DNA from: JAPOXR01 sp965199765
GTDB taxonomy: Bacteria; Pseudomonadota; Alphaproteobacteria; Rhodobacterales; Rhodobacteraceae
DNA: 64,000 nt
Direction: 5' to 3'
Assembly: GCA_965199765.1 (NCBI GenBank)
Contig: CBDATC010000002.1
Location: 124,001-188,000, forward strand
The notes under the pieces were generated by a model. The model was not told the origin of the DNA and ran no database searches. It saw nothing but the letters and a program-made list of their open reading frames with translations. Shown piece by piece: positions 20,055 through 28,529 of this stretch (position 1 is its first letter; the number at the start of each line of letters is the position of its first letter). The position numbers were made by a program, and so were the translations under genes.

Positions 20055-20785
20055 TTCAAAAAGTTACTCAGGCGAGCCTTTTGCAAGACTCCTCGAAGAT
20101 GCCGGTCTGCGGAGCTCCGGTCCGGCTGACAGCCGCCACGGCTCTTCTATTCGGCTTCTGGCCGTTTTCTAAGCGAGCGGGGGCGCCTTACTGAGACAGG
20201 AAGCTCTCCGGGGGCGGTGACCCAAGGGGGTGAAGCCGGTTCAGATGTTCATGCGCATCATCTGATCGGACGGCGGTTCTCGCTTAGGTTCGTGTCAGTA
20301 AACAACCCCCTGACTTTGCAACTGGAACGGTTTGGTGGCGATTGACGGAGACTGGACGCGGCGGATTCCGAGGCTGGATTTCCGGTCGAATCCGGGCATC
20401 CCTAGGAGTCTGTCGGCGTTTTTACATGCTTTGAGGCGGATTCCGCCCGCAACTGTCCGGTGGTCCAAATGAAAGGCCGTGATTTCCGCTGCGGAATTGC
20501 ACCGATAATGGGCCGCGTTGAAGAAATCGGGTAAGCAAGCGAGATTTTTGACCGGGAAGACGGCGGTGAAGGAGTTGCGGATCCTGAATATCGTATGCTG
20601 CCAATGCAGTGCCTGGATACTAGAGTTCTTCTGATGAAAAACACGGCTCGTGAAACTTTCTTGGGCCACATGCAGCTTCCATGACCCTTGAAGCCATTGA
20701 TATACATAGATTGCAAATTGAGCGGGAAGAATTGTAGGTTGCGGAAACACTAGTCTGCTGCCTTCAAGAGAAAAGAATCAGATTC
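20055..20785. other. Gap between RiPP precursor and fucU
   Basis: Begins with the 24-codon open extension of the precursor frame (20055-20129). A 151-codon leftward frame (20295-20750) lacks any recognisable domain and sits in apparently decayed sequence. No promoter could be assigned with confidence. Confidence 0.4.
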
Positions 20786-21241
20786 ATGCTGAAAGGAATC
20801 GACAATCGCCTCAATGCAAATGTGCTCTACGCGTTGCGAGCGATGGGGCATGGCGACCTAATCGTCATAACCGACACGAATTTTCCTGCTGACCAAGTGT
20901 CTCGGTCTACTGTGTTAGGTGAACTTCTCAAGATGGAAAATCTCACGACAGCCGAGGTTGTGAGCGCGATACTCTCTGTGCTCCCGCTGGATACGTTTGT
21001 TGACGATTTTGCCATGCGGATGGAGGTCGTCGGCAAGCCAATGCTTGTTCCAACTGTTCAATTAGAGGTTCAGAATGTGATCGATTCAGCAGAAGGAAGG
21101 TGTCGTCCGATGGTAGGCGTTGAACGGTTTGCCTTCTACGACATTGCGCGTTCTGCCTATGCGGTGGTGCAATCTGGCGAACGCCGGTTCTATGGCTGTG
21201 TTATGTTGAGAAAGGGTGTGATTCCTCCAGACTGCGCTTGA
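20786..21241 (+). CDS. fucU: L-fucose mutarotase (FucU/RbsD family)
   Basis: Cytoplasmic 151-aa protein of the FucU/RbsD fold, which interconverts sugar anomers. It starts MLKGIDNRLNANVLYALRAMGHGD with the catalytic His, then TDTNFPA, VLPLDTFVDDF, FAFYDIA and the C-terminal TGE-like QSGERRFYGCVMLRKGV. The sequence is nearer FucU than RbsD. It supplies the anomer used by an L-fucose dehydrogenase or isomerase, so it probably serves the dehydrogenase-like SDR at 5567 and the lactonase-like gene at 17666, though 2.3 kb of decayed DNA separates it from the locus. Confidence 0.9.
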   Translation: MLKGIDNRLNANVLYALRAMGHGDLIVITDTNFPADQVSRSTVLGELLKMENLTTAEVVSAILSVLPLDTFVDDFAMRMEVVGKPMLVPTVQLEVQNVIDSAEGRCRPMVGVERFAFYDIARSAYAVVQSGERRFYGCVMLRKGVIPPDCA

Positions 21242-21245
21242 ATCG

Positions 21246-21268
21246 CCGGAGAGCAATGTTCCGGTTTT
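21246..21268 (+). terminator. Possible terminator after fucU
   Basis: CCGGA and TCCGG form a short stem with a 9-nt loop followed by TTTT, right after the fucU stop. The stem is only 5 bp, so the call is weak. Confidence 0.3.
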
Positions 21269-21402
21269 AGGGGAGGTCGCCAACTCGTATGATTGAATTT
21301 GCTCTTTGGATGGAGCGGCAGCGCGCTTCAAATGTTCAGCAATTTTCAAAATTTGTCTTTATCAGGGACAGCGGCCTTGAGCTGGCAAGAGACCGGATGA
21401 CA

Positions 21403-21945
21403 TTACGGCACACCGCTCGGATTTAACAATGGAATGATTTCTTGGTCGAGCACGCGTTTGGTGACTGGACCAGGCCAACGCAGCAGGATGATGCCATTTT
21501 CATCAATAACGAAGGTTTCAGGAATTCCGTAAACACCCCAATCGATTGCGTTTCTGCCAGTGCTGTCTGCTCCGATTGTTGAGTAGGGATTGCCGAGTTC
21601 TTCAATGAATCCGAGCGCCTTTTCAGGCTGATCCTTATAGTTAACACCGATTATTGGAATTCCGGCTTGGGCAAGCGCCATTAAGTTTGGGTGTTCTGCC
21701 CGGCACGGAGCGCACCAGCTGGCCCAGAAATTTGCGAGTTTCACCACTGGCGCATCAAGATCGGATCTTTCAGGAATTCTGTCAGTCCCCAGTTGACTTA
21801 ACGTCAGCGATGGCGCAGCCTTTCCCACAAGATTGGATGCAAGAAATCCGGAGTTATCGCGCTGTAATTCCGCCCAAAAAAACACAGCGGTCACCAGAAA
21901 CAGAACCGCTGGCAATGTTGACAGCAAAATAGATCTAATCGTCAT
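21403..21945 (-). CDS. ccmG: Thiol:disulfide interchange protein DsbE/CcmG
   Basis: Membrane-anchored periplasmic thioredoxin of 180 aa that reduces apocytochrome c cysteines before haem attachment. One N-terminal membrane anchor (about 5-25) precedes a thioredoxin domain with the redox motif WCAPC, GVNYKD, the GVYGIPETFVID cis-Pro segment and a C-terminal helix. Last gene of the leftward ccmABCDG operon; its ATG overlaps the end of ccmD by 11 bp. Both active-site cysteines are present. Confidence 0.93.
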   Translation of the reverse strand: MTIRSILLSTLPAVLFLVTAVFFWAELQRDNSGFLASNLVGKAAPSLTLSQLGTDRIPERSDLDAPVVKLANFWASWCAPCRAEHPNLMALAQAGIPIIGVNYKDQPEKALGFIEELGNPYSTIGADSTGRNAIDWGVYGIPETFVIDENGIILLRWPGPVTKRVLDQEIIPLLNPSGVP

Positions 21946-22087
21946 CAGACGAGCGCTTCAGCGCATGGAGCTGCCGCAGCGCAGACCGAGATTGGCTGAT
22001 GGAGAGCAAAATGATCCCCGCCAAAAACACTATGGTCACGCCATAAGCAAGAAGTATCTGCGGCCAATATGCATCTGGATCGATCAC
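21935..22087 (-). CDS. ccmD: Haem exporter small protein CcmD
   Basis: A 50-codon gene between ccmC and ccmG. The GTG start overlaps the ccmC stop (GTGA), and the end overlaps the ccmG start. The peptide has one membrane helix (ILLAYGVTIVFLAGIILLSI) followed by a basic tail (SQSRSALRQL), exactly the CcmD layout. CcmD helps release holo-CcmE from CcmABC. Position, size and topology support the call even though the sequence is short. Confidence 0.85.
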   Translation of the reverse strand: MIDPDAYWPQILLAYGVTIVFLAGIILLSISQSRSALRQLHALKRSSDDD

Positions 22088-22818
22088 TTACCCAACTCCA
22101 GAAGAACCGTGCTTCTGCGTCTCCAGATTTCTGTTCGTGTTCGATAGAGAATCAAGGTGACCGAGAGCAGAAAAAATCCTGCCAAACATACGAGCAGAGG
22201 GAGATAAAGGACATTGTGGATATTCGATTCGGTGTCCGCTGACAGGCTGGGATCTTGGTGTAGACCTTGTCGCCAAAACAGAAATGCATAGCGGGAGAGA
22301 AAGGCGAAGACGCCACCGAACAGGCACAGTGCAGCGGTAACATCTGCGGCGAGCTCGTGATTTTCCAGAGCAAGCCACAGCGCCATATACCCACCGTAGC
22401 AGAGAAGAAGAATGAAGAATGCTGTCAGGCGAGGATCCCAGGCCCAACCGGTGCCCCAGGTCACTTCTCCCCAGATCATGCCGGAAAGAAGCCCTATGCC
22501 ACCCATAGCGGCGCCAACCGGAGCGGCCGCCTTGGCGAGCAGGGCAGAAATATGGTGCCGCCGAATAAACCAGATCAGCGACGCAACCAGCATTACGACC
22601 CATATGTTGATCGCGGCGAATACCGTTGGAACATGGACATAGATGATCTTTGATGTTGATCCCTGTTTTGCTTCGGGCGGCGTAAAATAGATTCCCCAAA
22701 TCAATCCGATTGCGATCAGAGCCAACGACACGGCCCAGAGATACGGTACGACAGCGTTTGTTAACCGAACAAACTTGTTTGGATTGGCTAGCTCCCAGAA
22801 TCGCTGAATTATGCGCAC
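22084..22818 (-). CDS. ccmC: Haem exporter permease CcmC
   Basis: Six-helix inner-membrane protein of 244 aa that delivers haem to the chaperone CcmE. It holds the tryptophan-rich periplasmic motif as WGTGWAWDPRLT, where most relatives have WGTWWVWD, and conserved His in YVHVPT and LENHE segments. Third gene of the ccm operon; 43 bp separate it from ccmB and it overlaps ccmD by four bases. The extra glycine in place of a Trp in the haem-binding motif is noted but need not inactivate it. Confidence 0.93.
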   Translation of the reverse strand: MRIIQRFWELANPNKFVRLTNAVVPYLWAVSLALIAIGLIWGIYFTPPEAKQGSTSKIIYVHVPTVFAAINIWVVMLVASLIWFIRRHHISALLAKAAAPVGAAMGGIGLLSGMIWGEVTWGTGWAWDPRLTAFFILLLCYGGYMALWLALENHELAADVTAALCLFGGVFAFLSRYAFLFWRQGLHQDPSLSADTESNIHNVLYLPLLVCLAGFFLLSVTLILYRTRTEIWRRRSTVLLELGK

Positions 22819-22861
22819 TGCTGTTTTCTTTCCGATTAATTGTCTCAGTTGATAGTTTCAG

Positions 22862-23521
22862 TCAGTGCCGCAAAGTTAGCTTGAGGACGAAGGCAGAGGC
22901 ATAGGGCAGGGTGGCCGTGGTTACCAAAGAAATCGCAGCGAGCATTACTAGAGGAAATTCTGCATCCAAGTCACTGTAAATTCGGTTTGCGGCTGCGCTT
23001 CCGAAGACCAGCACCGGTACGCAGGACGGAACGACGATAACGGTCCGAAGAAACGAACTGCGCCGAAGCCCGAGCGTCAAGACTGCCCCGAAAATCCCAA
23101 TGGCGCTGATCGCCGGTGCTCCGATCAAAAGTGTAAGGGCTGCTCCCAAACCTGATTCAATGGGCAGGCTGAAGAACATGCCGACAATGGGAGCCGCGGC
23201 GCAAAGTGGCAACCCGACCAAGAGCCAGTGAACGACCAGCTTCGAAAACACAATGGTTTCTATCGGGATGGGGGTAAGCAGCAGCCGCTCCAGAGTGCCG
23301 TCCGCGTAGTCCTCCGCCAGCAGGAATTCAAGTGCAAGCAAACAGGATAGCAAAGCTCCAATCCAGATGACGCCGGATGCCATGCGGAGATGGATCGCCG
23401 AATCCGGTCCAACACTAATTGGCGCAAGGAGCCCAAAAGCGGCATAAAATAGGAGAGCCAGCACAAACCCGTTGCCAGAACGGGCCGCGTAGCTGAGATC
23501 CTTCAAGATGAGCAGTTTCAT
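22862..23521 (-). CDS. ccmB: Haem exporter permease CcmB
   Basis: Hydrophobic 219-aa membrane protein with about six helices, matching CcmB: early VLALLFYAAFGLLAPISVGP, the cytoplasmic EDYADGTLERLLLTPIPIE loop that meets CcmA, and GAPAISAIGIFGAVLTLGLRR. Together with CcmA and CcmC it forms the ABC complex that frees haem-loaded CcmE. Its start overlaps the ccmA stop by four bases. Confidence 0.93.
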   Translation of the reverse strand: MKLLILKDLSYAARSGNGFVLALLFYAAFGLLAPISVGPDSAIHLRMASGVIWIGALLSCLLALEFLLAEDYADGTLERLLLTPIPIETIVFSKLVVHWLLVGLPLCAAAPIVGMFFSLPIESGLGAALTLLIGAPAISAIGIFGAVLTLGLRRSSFLRTVIVVPSCVPVLVFGSAAANRIYSDLDAEFPLVMLAAISLVTTATLPYASAFVLKLTLRH

Positions 23522-24132
23522 AGGGTGCCAGCACTATCAATGGGGACAGGGTTTTGTCTGAGAAGCGAACGATATTCGCAAGTCTTGCATGCAAATGACG
23601 CGTGCGTCGATGCTATGATAATTCCCCCGGCAAAGCAATGCTGATCGGCTAAGGCTGAAAACTCAAGGCAAGCGTCTTGATCGAGGCCGGACGTCGGTTC
23701 ATCCAAAAGCCAAATTTTTCTGCCTGACAAGATGGTTGTTGCGAGCGCAAGTTTTCTCCTCTGACCTGACGACAGGTGTTTCACCTGCCGCTGCACGAAG
23801 GCGCGTAGCCCGAAAATGTTTGAATTTGTGTCTTCAGCTTGATGACCGAACGCTTTGATCCAGAATCGCAGATTTTCAGATCCGGTCAGATGCGGCTTCA
23901 ATCCGTTAAGATGTCCAAGGAAGACTGTTTCCTCTAATGGAATCGTCAGGGATCCTGAACTGATTTCTCCCAGTCCGGCCAAGCCTCGCAGCAGTGTTGA
24001 CTTGCCGATTCCGTTTGGTCCGGTGAAAACCAAAAAGTCGCCGGATGCGGCTGAGAACGATATATGCTCCAGAACCAAACGGCCGCCGCGGCGAAACGCG
24101 AGACGATCAGCCTGGACTGACAGTGGCTTCAC
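23518..24132 (-). CDS. ccmA: Haem exporter ATPase CcmA
   Basis: Small ABC ATPase of 204 aa with Walker A GPNGIGKST (38-46), signature LSSGQRRKLALA, and Walker B LLDEPTSGLD. First gene of the ccmABCDG operon for cytochrome c maturation, transcribed leftward and divergent from acnA. ATP hydrolysis drives release of CcmE-haem. All catalytic motifs are intact, so the cell should make c-type cytochromes by System I, provided ccmE/F/H lie elsewhere. Confidence 0.94.
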   Translation of the reverse strand: MKPLSVQADRLAFRRGGRLVLEHISFSAASGDFLVFTGPNGIGKSTLLRGLAGLGEISSGSLTIPLEETVFLGHLNGLKPHLTGSENLRFWIKAFGHQAEDTNSNIFGLRAFVQRQVKHLSSGQRRKLALATTILSGRKIWLLDEPTSGLDQDACLEFSALADQHCFAGGIIIASTHASFACKTCEYRSLLRQNPVPIDSAGTL

Positions 24133-24372
24133 CCAATGCTCCCTTTGTGATTGGTTGATAAGTCGGAACGAACGCTTTCAAAGCTTATCGACTCAACTAA
24201 AGAATGGCTACATTGCATGATAAACCCATATCTTTCGCCGGAAGGGTCGTTCAGAAATTGCTCGGATTCAAGCAATCGCAGACCTGAGTGAAAAAATAAA
24301 TGCTGGTCGCTTGCTTGACCAATTCTTGGCAGTGGTTGATAAGGCATATGATTAAAAATTCAGAAATCCACT

Positions 24373-27069
24373 ATGGTTGTTGCAACAGGTTCACACTCCC
24401 GGTCAACGCGCAGGAAATTGCGCGTCGGCGATGAAACATACAGCTATTTTTCCTTAGCGGCGGCTCAAGAAAAAGGTTTGGGCGATTTTTCGCGGCTGCC
24501 GGCATCGCTTGCAGTCGTGTTGGAAAATCTGCTCCGATTCCGTGACGAATCAGTAATCAAGTCCGAAGATATCGCTGCATTTTCCGCTTGGTGCGAGAAT
24601 GGTGGAAGGAATCCGGCGGAAATCGGATTTCGGCCCAGCCGCGTCCTTATGCAGGATTTGACCGGCGTCCCCGCGGTCGTCGATTTAGCAGCGATGCGGG
24701 ACGGTCTTGCCTCTCTTGGTGGAGACCCTCGTAAAATCAATCCGCTTGTTCCCGTGGATTTGGTTGTCGACCATTCCGTCATGGTAGATGAATTCGGAAC
24801 CCCAATGGCGTTCACGCGCAATGTGGAGCGTGAGTATCAGCGCAATTTGGAACGCTACCGATTCCTGAAATGGGGGCAGAGCGCTTTCGATAATTTCAGC
24901 GTAGTTCCACCGGGCACCGGTATATGTCACCAAGTGAATCTTGAATTTCTCAGCAATACAGTGCTCACGGACAAAGATCAGAATGGCGCAGCCGTTGCTT
25001 ATCCCGATACATTGGTTGGCACTGACAGTCACACGACCATGGTCAACGGGCTCGCGGTTCTGGGCTGGGGAGTAGGCGGAATCGAAGCCGAAGCTGCCAT
25101 GCTTGGACAGCCGATCTCAATGCTGATTCCTGAAGTGGTCGGATTCGAAGTCAGCGGCCAGCTCACAGACGGAACGACGGCGACAGATCTTGTGTTGAAA
25201 GTTGTGAAGATGCTGCGCGACCGGGGTGTTGTTGGAAAATTCGTCGAGTTTTTCGGCTCTGGCCTTGATGCGCTTTCGATCGCCGACCGTGCAACCATTG
25301 CAAATATGGCGCCAGAATATGGTGCAACCTGTGGATTTTTTCCGGTTGACCAAAGAACTCTGACCTATCTTTTGCAGACGGGCCGAACTGAAGACCGTGT
25401 TGCTTTGGTGGAAGCTTATGCAAAGTCAAATGGACTGTGGAGAGACAAAAATTATCGACCGGTCTATACCGACACGCTGCATCTTGATATGTCGACCGTG
25501 GTGCCAGCTGTTTCGGGACCTAAGCGACCGCAGGATCACACTAAACTGACTGATGCCGCTTCCTCGTTCGCCGGTGTCGTTGCTGAACGAAGAAAACAAC
25601 AGAAGAAGGCGCGTGATTCGAAGAGTCTGCAGCCGGTCAAAGGTCAGGATTACAGACTTAAGGACGGCTCGATCGTGATTGCCTCGATCACGTCCTGCAC
25701 CAATACCTCCAATCCGCATGTGATGCTCGGAGCCGGAATCTTGGCGCGAAAGGCCCGACAGCTTGGACTTACCCGAAAACCATGGGTAAAAACTTCGCTG
25801 GCCCCTGGCTCGAAGGTGGTGACTGAATATCTGGAAGCAGCCGGTCTGCAGGATGACCTTGACGCCCTTGGTTTTAATTTGGTCGGCTATGGCTGCACGA
25901 CCTGCATAGGCAATTCCGGCCCGCTGCAACCGGAGATTTCTGAAGCGATTTCAGAAGGAGATCTTATCGCGGTATCGGTACTGTCGGGAAACCGCAATTT
26001 CGAAGGCCGCATCAGTCCAGATGTCCGAGCCAATTACCTAGCGTCTCCTCCACTCGTCGTGGCTTTTGCGTTGGCCGGAGATATGAATACTGACCTGACA
26101 AGTGAACCGCTGGGCCGGAATGAGGATGGCCGTGATGTCTACTTATCTGACATTTGGCCCTCTTCCGAAGAGATCGATGAACTGATTGAAAGGACGGTCA
26201 CACGAGAAGCCTTTGTCAAAAAATATGCGGATGTGTTTACGGGTGATGAAAAATGGCTGTCGGTCGACTCTCCAGACAGTTTGACCTATCAATGGCCCTC
26301 AAACTCCACCTACGTGCGCAACCCGCCTTATTTCGAAGGCCTCACACAGGAGCCGCCGGGGGTATCCAATATTGAAGGCGCCCGTGTTTTGGCCGTTCTT
26401 GGCGATATGGTGACAACCGACCATATCTCGCCGGCCGGCGCGTTTCCGGCGAGTTCGCCAGCGGGCGTTTATCTGAGAGAGCGGCAGGTGACGCCACGGG
26501 AATTCAATTCCTACGGCTCCCGCCGCGGCAATCACGAAGTGATGATGCGCGGCACTTTCGCAAATATTCGTATTCGAAACGAGATGCTTGAAGGCGTGGA
26601 GGGCGGTTACACGAAAGGCCCAGACGGCGAGCAGATGTCGATCTACGATGCCGCGGTTGCCTACAAAGAACGTGGAATTCCGCTCGTCGTGGTCGGTGGG
26701 CGGCTGTACGGAACAGGTTCATCACGCGATTGGGCTGCCAAGGGCACAAGTCTGCTTGGCGTCAAAGCCGTGATCGCTGAAAGCTTTGAAAGAATTCATC
26801 GTTCTAATCTGGTTGGCATGGGGGTAATGCCGCTGGAATTCCCGAAAGACATTGGTCGTTTCGATCTCGCTCTAAATGGCGAAGAAACCTTCTCCATCAC
26901 CGGATTCGAGGAGGGTTTCGAACCAAGAATGTCAGTCTCCTGCTCAATCTCGTACAGCGATGGCTCAACTCGAGAGCTTGACCTAATCTGCCGTGTCGAT
27001 ACCGGAGTTGAAGTAGACTATATGCGTCATGGAGGCGTTTTACACTACGTGCTGCGGAGTTTGGCCTAA
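24373..27069 (+). CDS. acnA: Aconitate hydratase A
   Basis: 4Fe-4S enzyme of the citric acid cycle that isomerises citrate and isocitrate, 898 aa. Cluster ligands appear in ITSCTNTSNP and GYGCTTCIG; other conserved parts are VGTDSHTTMVNGLAVLGWGVGG, EAAMLGQPISM, DMVTTDHISPAG, YGSRRGNHEVMMRGTF and GRLYGTGSSRDWAAKG. The ATG at 24373 gives the usual AcnA length, though no strong ribosome site is visible. Divergence from ccmA and the DUF1223 gene downstream are common neighbours in alphaproteobacteria. Confidence 0.97.
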   Translation: MVVATGSHSRSTRRKLRVGDETYSYFSLAAAQEKGLGDFSRLPASLAVVLENLLRFRDESVIKSEDIAAFSAWCENGGRNPAEIGFRPSRVLMQDLTGVPAVVDLAAMRDGLASLGGDPRKINPLVPVDLVVDHSVMVDEFGTPMAFTRNVEREYQRNLERYRFLKWGQSAFDNFSVVPPGTGICHQVNLEFLSNTVLTDKDQNGAAVAYPDTLVGTDSHTTMVNGLAVLGWGVGGIEAEAAMLGQPISMLIPEVVGFEVSGQLTDGTTATDLVLKVVKMLRDRGVVGKFVEFFGSGLDALSIADRATIANMAPEYGATCGFFPVDQRTLTYLLQTGRTEDRVALVEAYAKSNGLWRDKNYRPVYTDTLHLDMSTVVPAVSGPKRPQDHTKLTDAASSFAGVVAERRKQQKKARDSKSLQPVKGQDYRLKDGSIVIASITSCTNTSNPHVMLGAGILARKARQLGLTRKPWVKTSLAPGSKVVTEYLEAAGLQDDLDALGFNLVGYGCTTCIGNSGPLQPEISEAISEGDLIAVSVLSGNRNFEGRISPDVRANYLASPPLVVAFALAGDMNTDLTSEPLGRNEDGRDVYLSDIWPSSEEIDELIERTVTREAFVKKYADVFTGDEKWLSVDSPDSLTYQWPSNSTYVRNPPYFEGLTQEPPGVSNIEGARVLAVLGDMVTTDHISPAGAFPASSPAGVYLRERQVTPREFNSYGSRRGNHEVMMRGTFANIRIRNEMLEGVEGGYTKGPDGEQMSIYDAAVAYKERGIPLVVVGGRLYGTGSSRDWAAKGTSLLGVKAVIAESFERIHRSNLVGMGVMPLEFPKDIGRFDLALNGEETFSITGFEEGFEPRMSVSCSISYSDGSTRELDLICRVDTGVEVDYMRHGGVLHYVLRSLA

Positions 27070-27151
27070 CCTGATGGAACCAATAAGCAAATAATTATTC
27101 GACAATTTAGCCAAAGGACTGGAATTCTAGGTGCGTTGCGGAGTGACACCG

Positions 27152-28294
27152 ATGTTGACTAAGAAAATCATTTCCTGGAGTTTTTCACTCGTTCTTGCCG
27201 CGGCCGCGGTTCAGGCTCAGAACTTTGAATCAGCCAGCAACTTGCCGATCATCGTCGAACTTTACACATCACAGGGGTGCAGTTCCTGCCCGCCGGCCGA
27301 TGAGTTTCTCGGTGAGCTGACGAAAGATAGCGATGTTTTGCCCTTGAGTTTTCATGTTGATTATTGGAACCGGCTTGGTTGGAGGGACACTTTCAGCAGC
27401 CCGGCATACACGAAGAGACAGCGTGATTACGCGCGGAGGGCTCGTCGGACGACGGTTTACACACCCCAGATGATAATTCACGGTGGCGAGCATGCAGTCG
27501 GCAGCGACCAAGATCATGTCAAAAAATTGATCAAAGAAGCCAAGAATGCGAATCAATCAACGGTCGAATTCAGTGGTTTCTCGATGCAGAACGGCAGCAT
27601 GGCCGCGCATGAGAATTTTGGTTTCGTATGGGCGGCTGAAGGCGAATTGGGCGTCTTGATGCGGGATCTGCTGGAAAGTGATAATCTCGGTGTTGTGTAC
27701 ACAGGCGCGGAAGAAGACATCAATTCCCAGATCAGCAAGCTTTTCCAACACTACGGTTCAACAGATGGCTTGGAAATGCGCACCATGGGGGATGCGTGGG
27801 GGTCGCAATGGCACACCCTTGTTGATCCGGAATCCAAAGCGGAGGAACAAACCTTTGGCCAGCTCGGAGTGAATCAATCATTTGTCCATCTCACCAAGTC
27901 TCCCGTAGCTGGAGAGTGGGCAACTGCTACGGTGGGAGACGATTTTCGTTCGGGTTGGGATCAGACTGAAAGTCTGCTCTTCGTTCGATCCCTGAACAAA
28001 CAGTTCAGCAAGGATTTTGGCGACAATATATTCGTCTCGGCGATCAAGTACAAAGCGGTCCCTGAAACCGTGACCATTCGCGCAGGAGAGAATCGTAACG
28101 AAGAAATCACCTATCACAATGTCGTAACCGGCTTGTCTGAGACCGTGGTGCATCAGTGGCCGATTGCTTTGATGGCAGATTCGAATTTATGCATCAGCGA
28201 CGATGAGAGAAGTGTTGTGCTGCTGCAGGATGGTTACTCAGGGGTTGTCATTCGCGTCCTGCACAATCCCGGATTCTTGAAGAAGTGCAATTAA
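27152..28294 (+). CDS. DUF1223 thioredoxin-like protein, enlarged
   Basis: Exported protein of 380 aa with signal peptide (MLTKKIISWS to VQAQ). The N-terminal part is DUF1223: VELYTSQGCSSCPPADEFL with a CxxC, LSFHVDYWNRLGWRDTFSSPAYTKRQ and VYTPQMIIHG. The closing signature (VTIRAGENRNEEITYHNVV) appears at about 307-325. Ordinary members are about 230-260 aa; here an extra stretch of roughly 125 residues (about 165-290) lies between the two, with no domain I recognise. DUF1223 function is unknown, probably periplasmic redox. It follows acnA as in many alphaproteobacteria. An in-frame GTG 21 bp upstream is less likely. Confidence 0.88.
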   Translation: MLTKKIISWSFSLVLAAAAVQAQNFESASNLPIIVELYTSQGCSSCPPADEFLGELTKDSDVLPLSFHVDYWNRLGWRDTFSSPAYTKRQRDYARRARRTTVYTPQMIIHGGEHAVGSDQDHVKKLIKEAKNANQSTVEFSGFSMQNGSMAAHENFGFVWAAEGELGVLMRDLLESDNLGVVYTGAEEDINSQISKLFQHYGSTDGLEMRTMGDAWGSQWHTLVDPESKAEEQTFGQLGVNQSFVHLTKSPVAGEWATATVGDDFRSGWDQTESLLFVRSLNKQFSKDFGDNIFVSAIKYKAVPETVTIRAGENRNEEITYHNVVTGLSETVVHQWPIALMADSNLCISDDERSVVLLQDGYSGVVIRVLHNPGFLKKCN

Positions 28295-28529
28295 CCTGGA
28301 TCTCGGTCCCGACGATTTCGCGATGAGAATTAGGGATCGGCGAACGTCGATCTTCTGCGGTTATAAAGGTTCGCGCACACGGGTTTTGTACGCGGTTGGC
28401 AACCCAATGTGACAGGCTGAACCAAAGCTTCCGGTGTTCAGGATTTCGTCTGGAATTGTGTTTCGGTTGGTTCCGCAGCATGATTCCGATAAGATCCGCG
28501 TCGGGAACAGGTAGCGTGATGAGATCGTT

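Noticed and set aside
20295..20750. 151-codon leftward frame between the RiPP gene and fucU
   Set aside because: No domain, no ribosome site, lies in decayed sequence and competes with other frames of similar quality.
25426..25929. 167-codon frame antisense to acnA
   Set aside because: Shadow of a clearly coding gene with no domain of its own.
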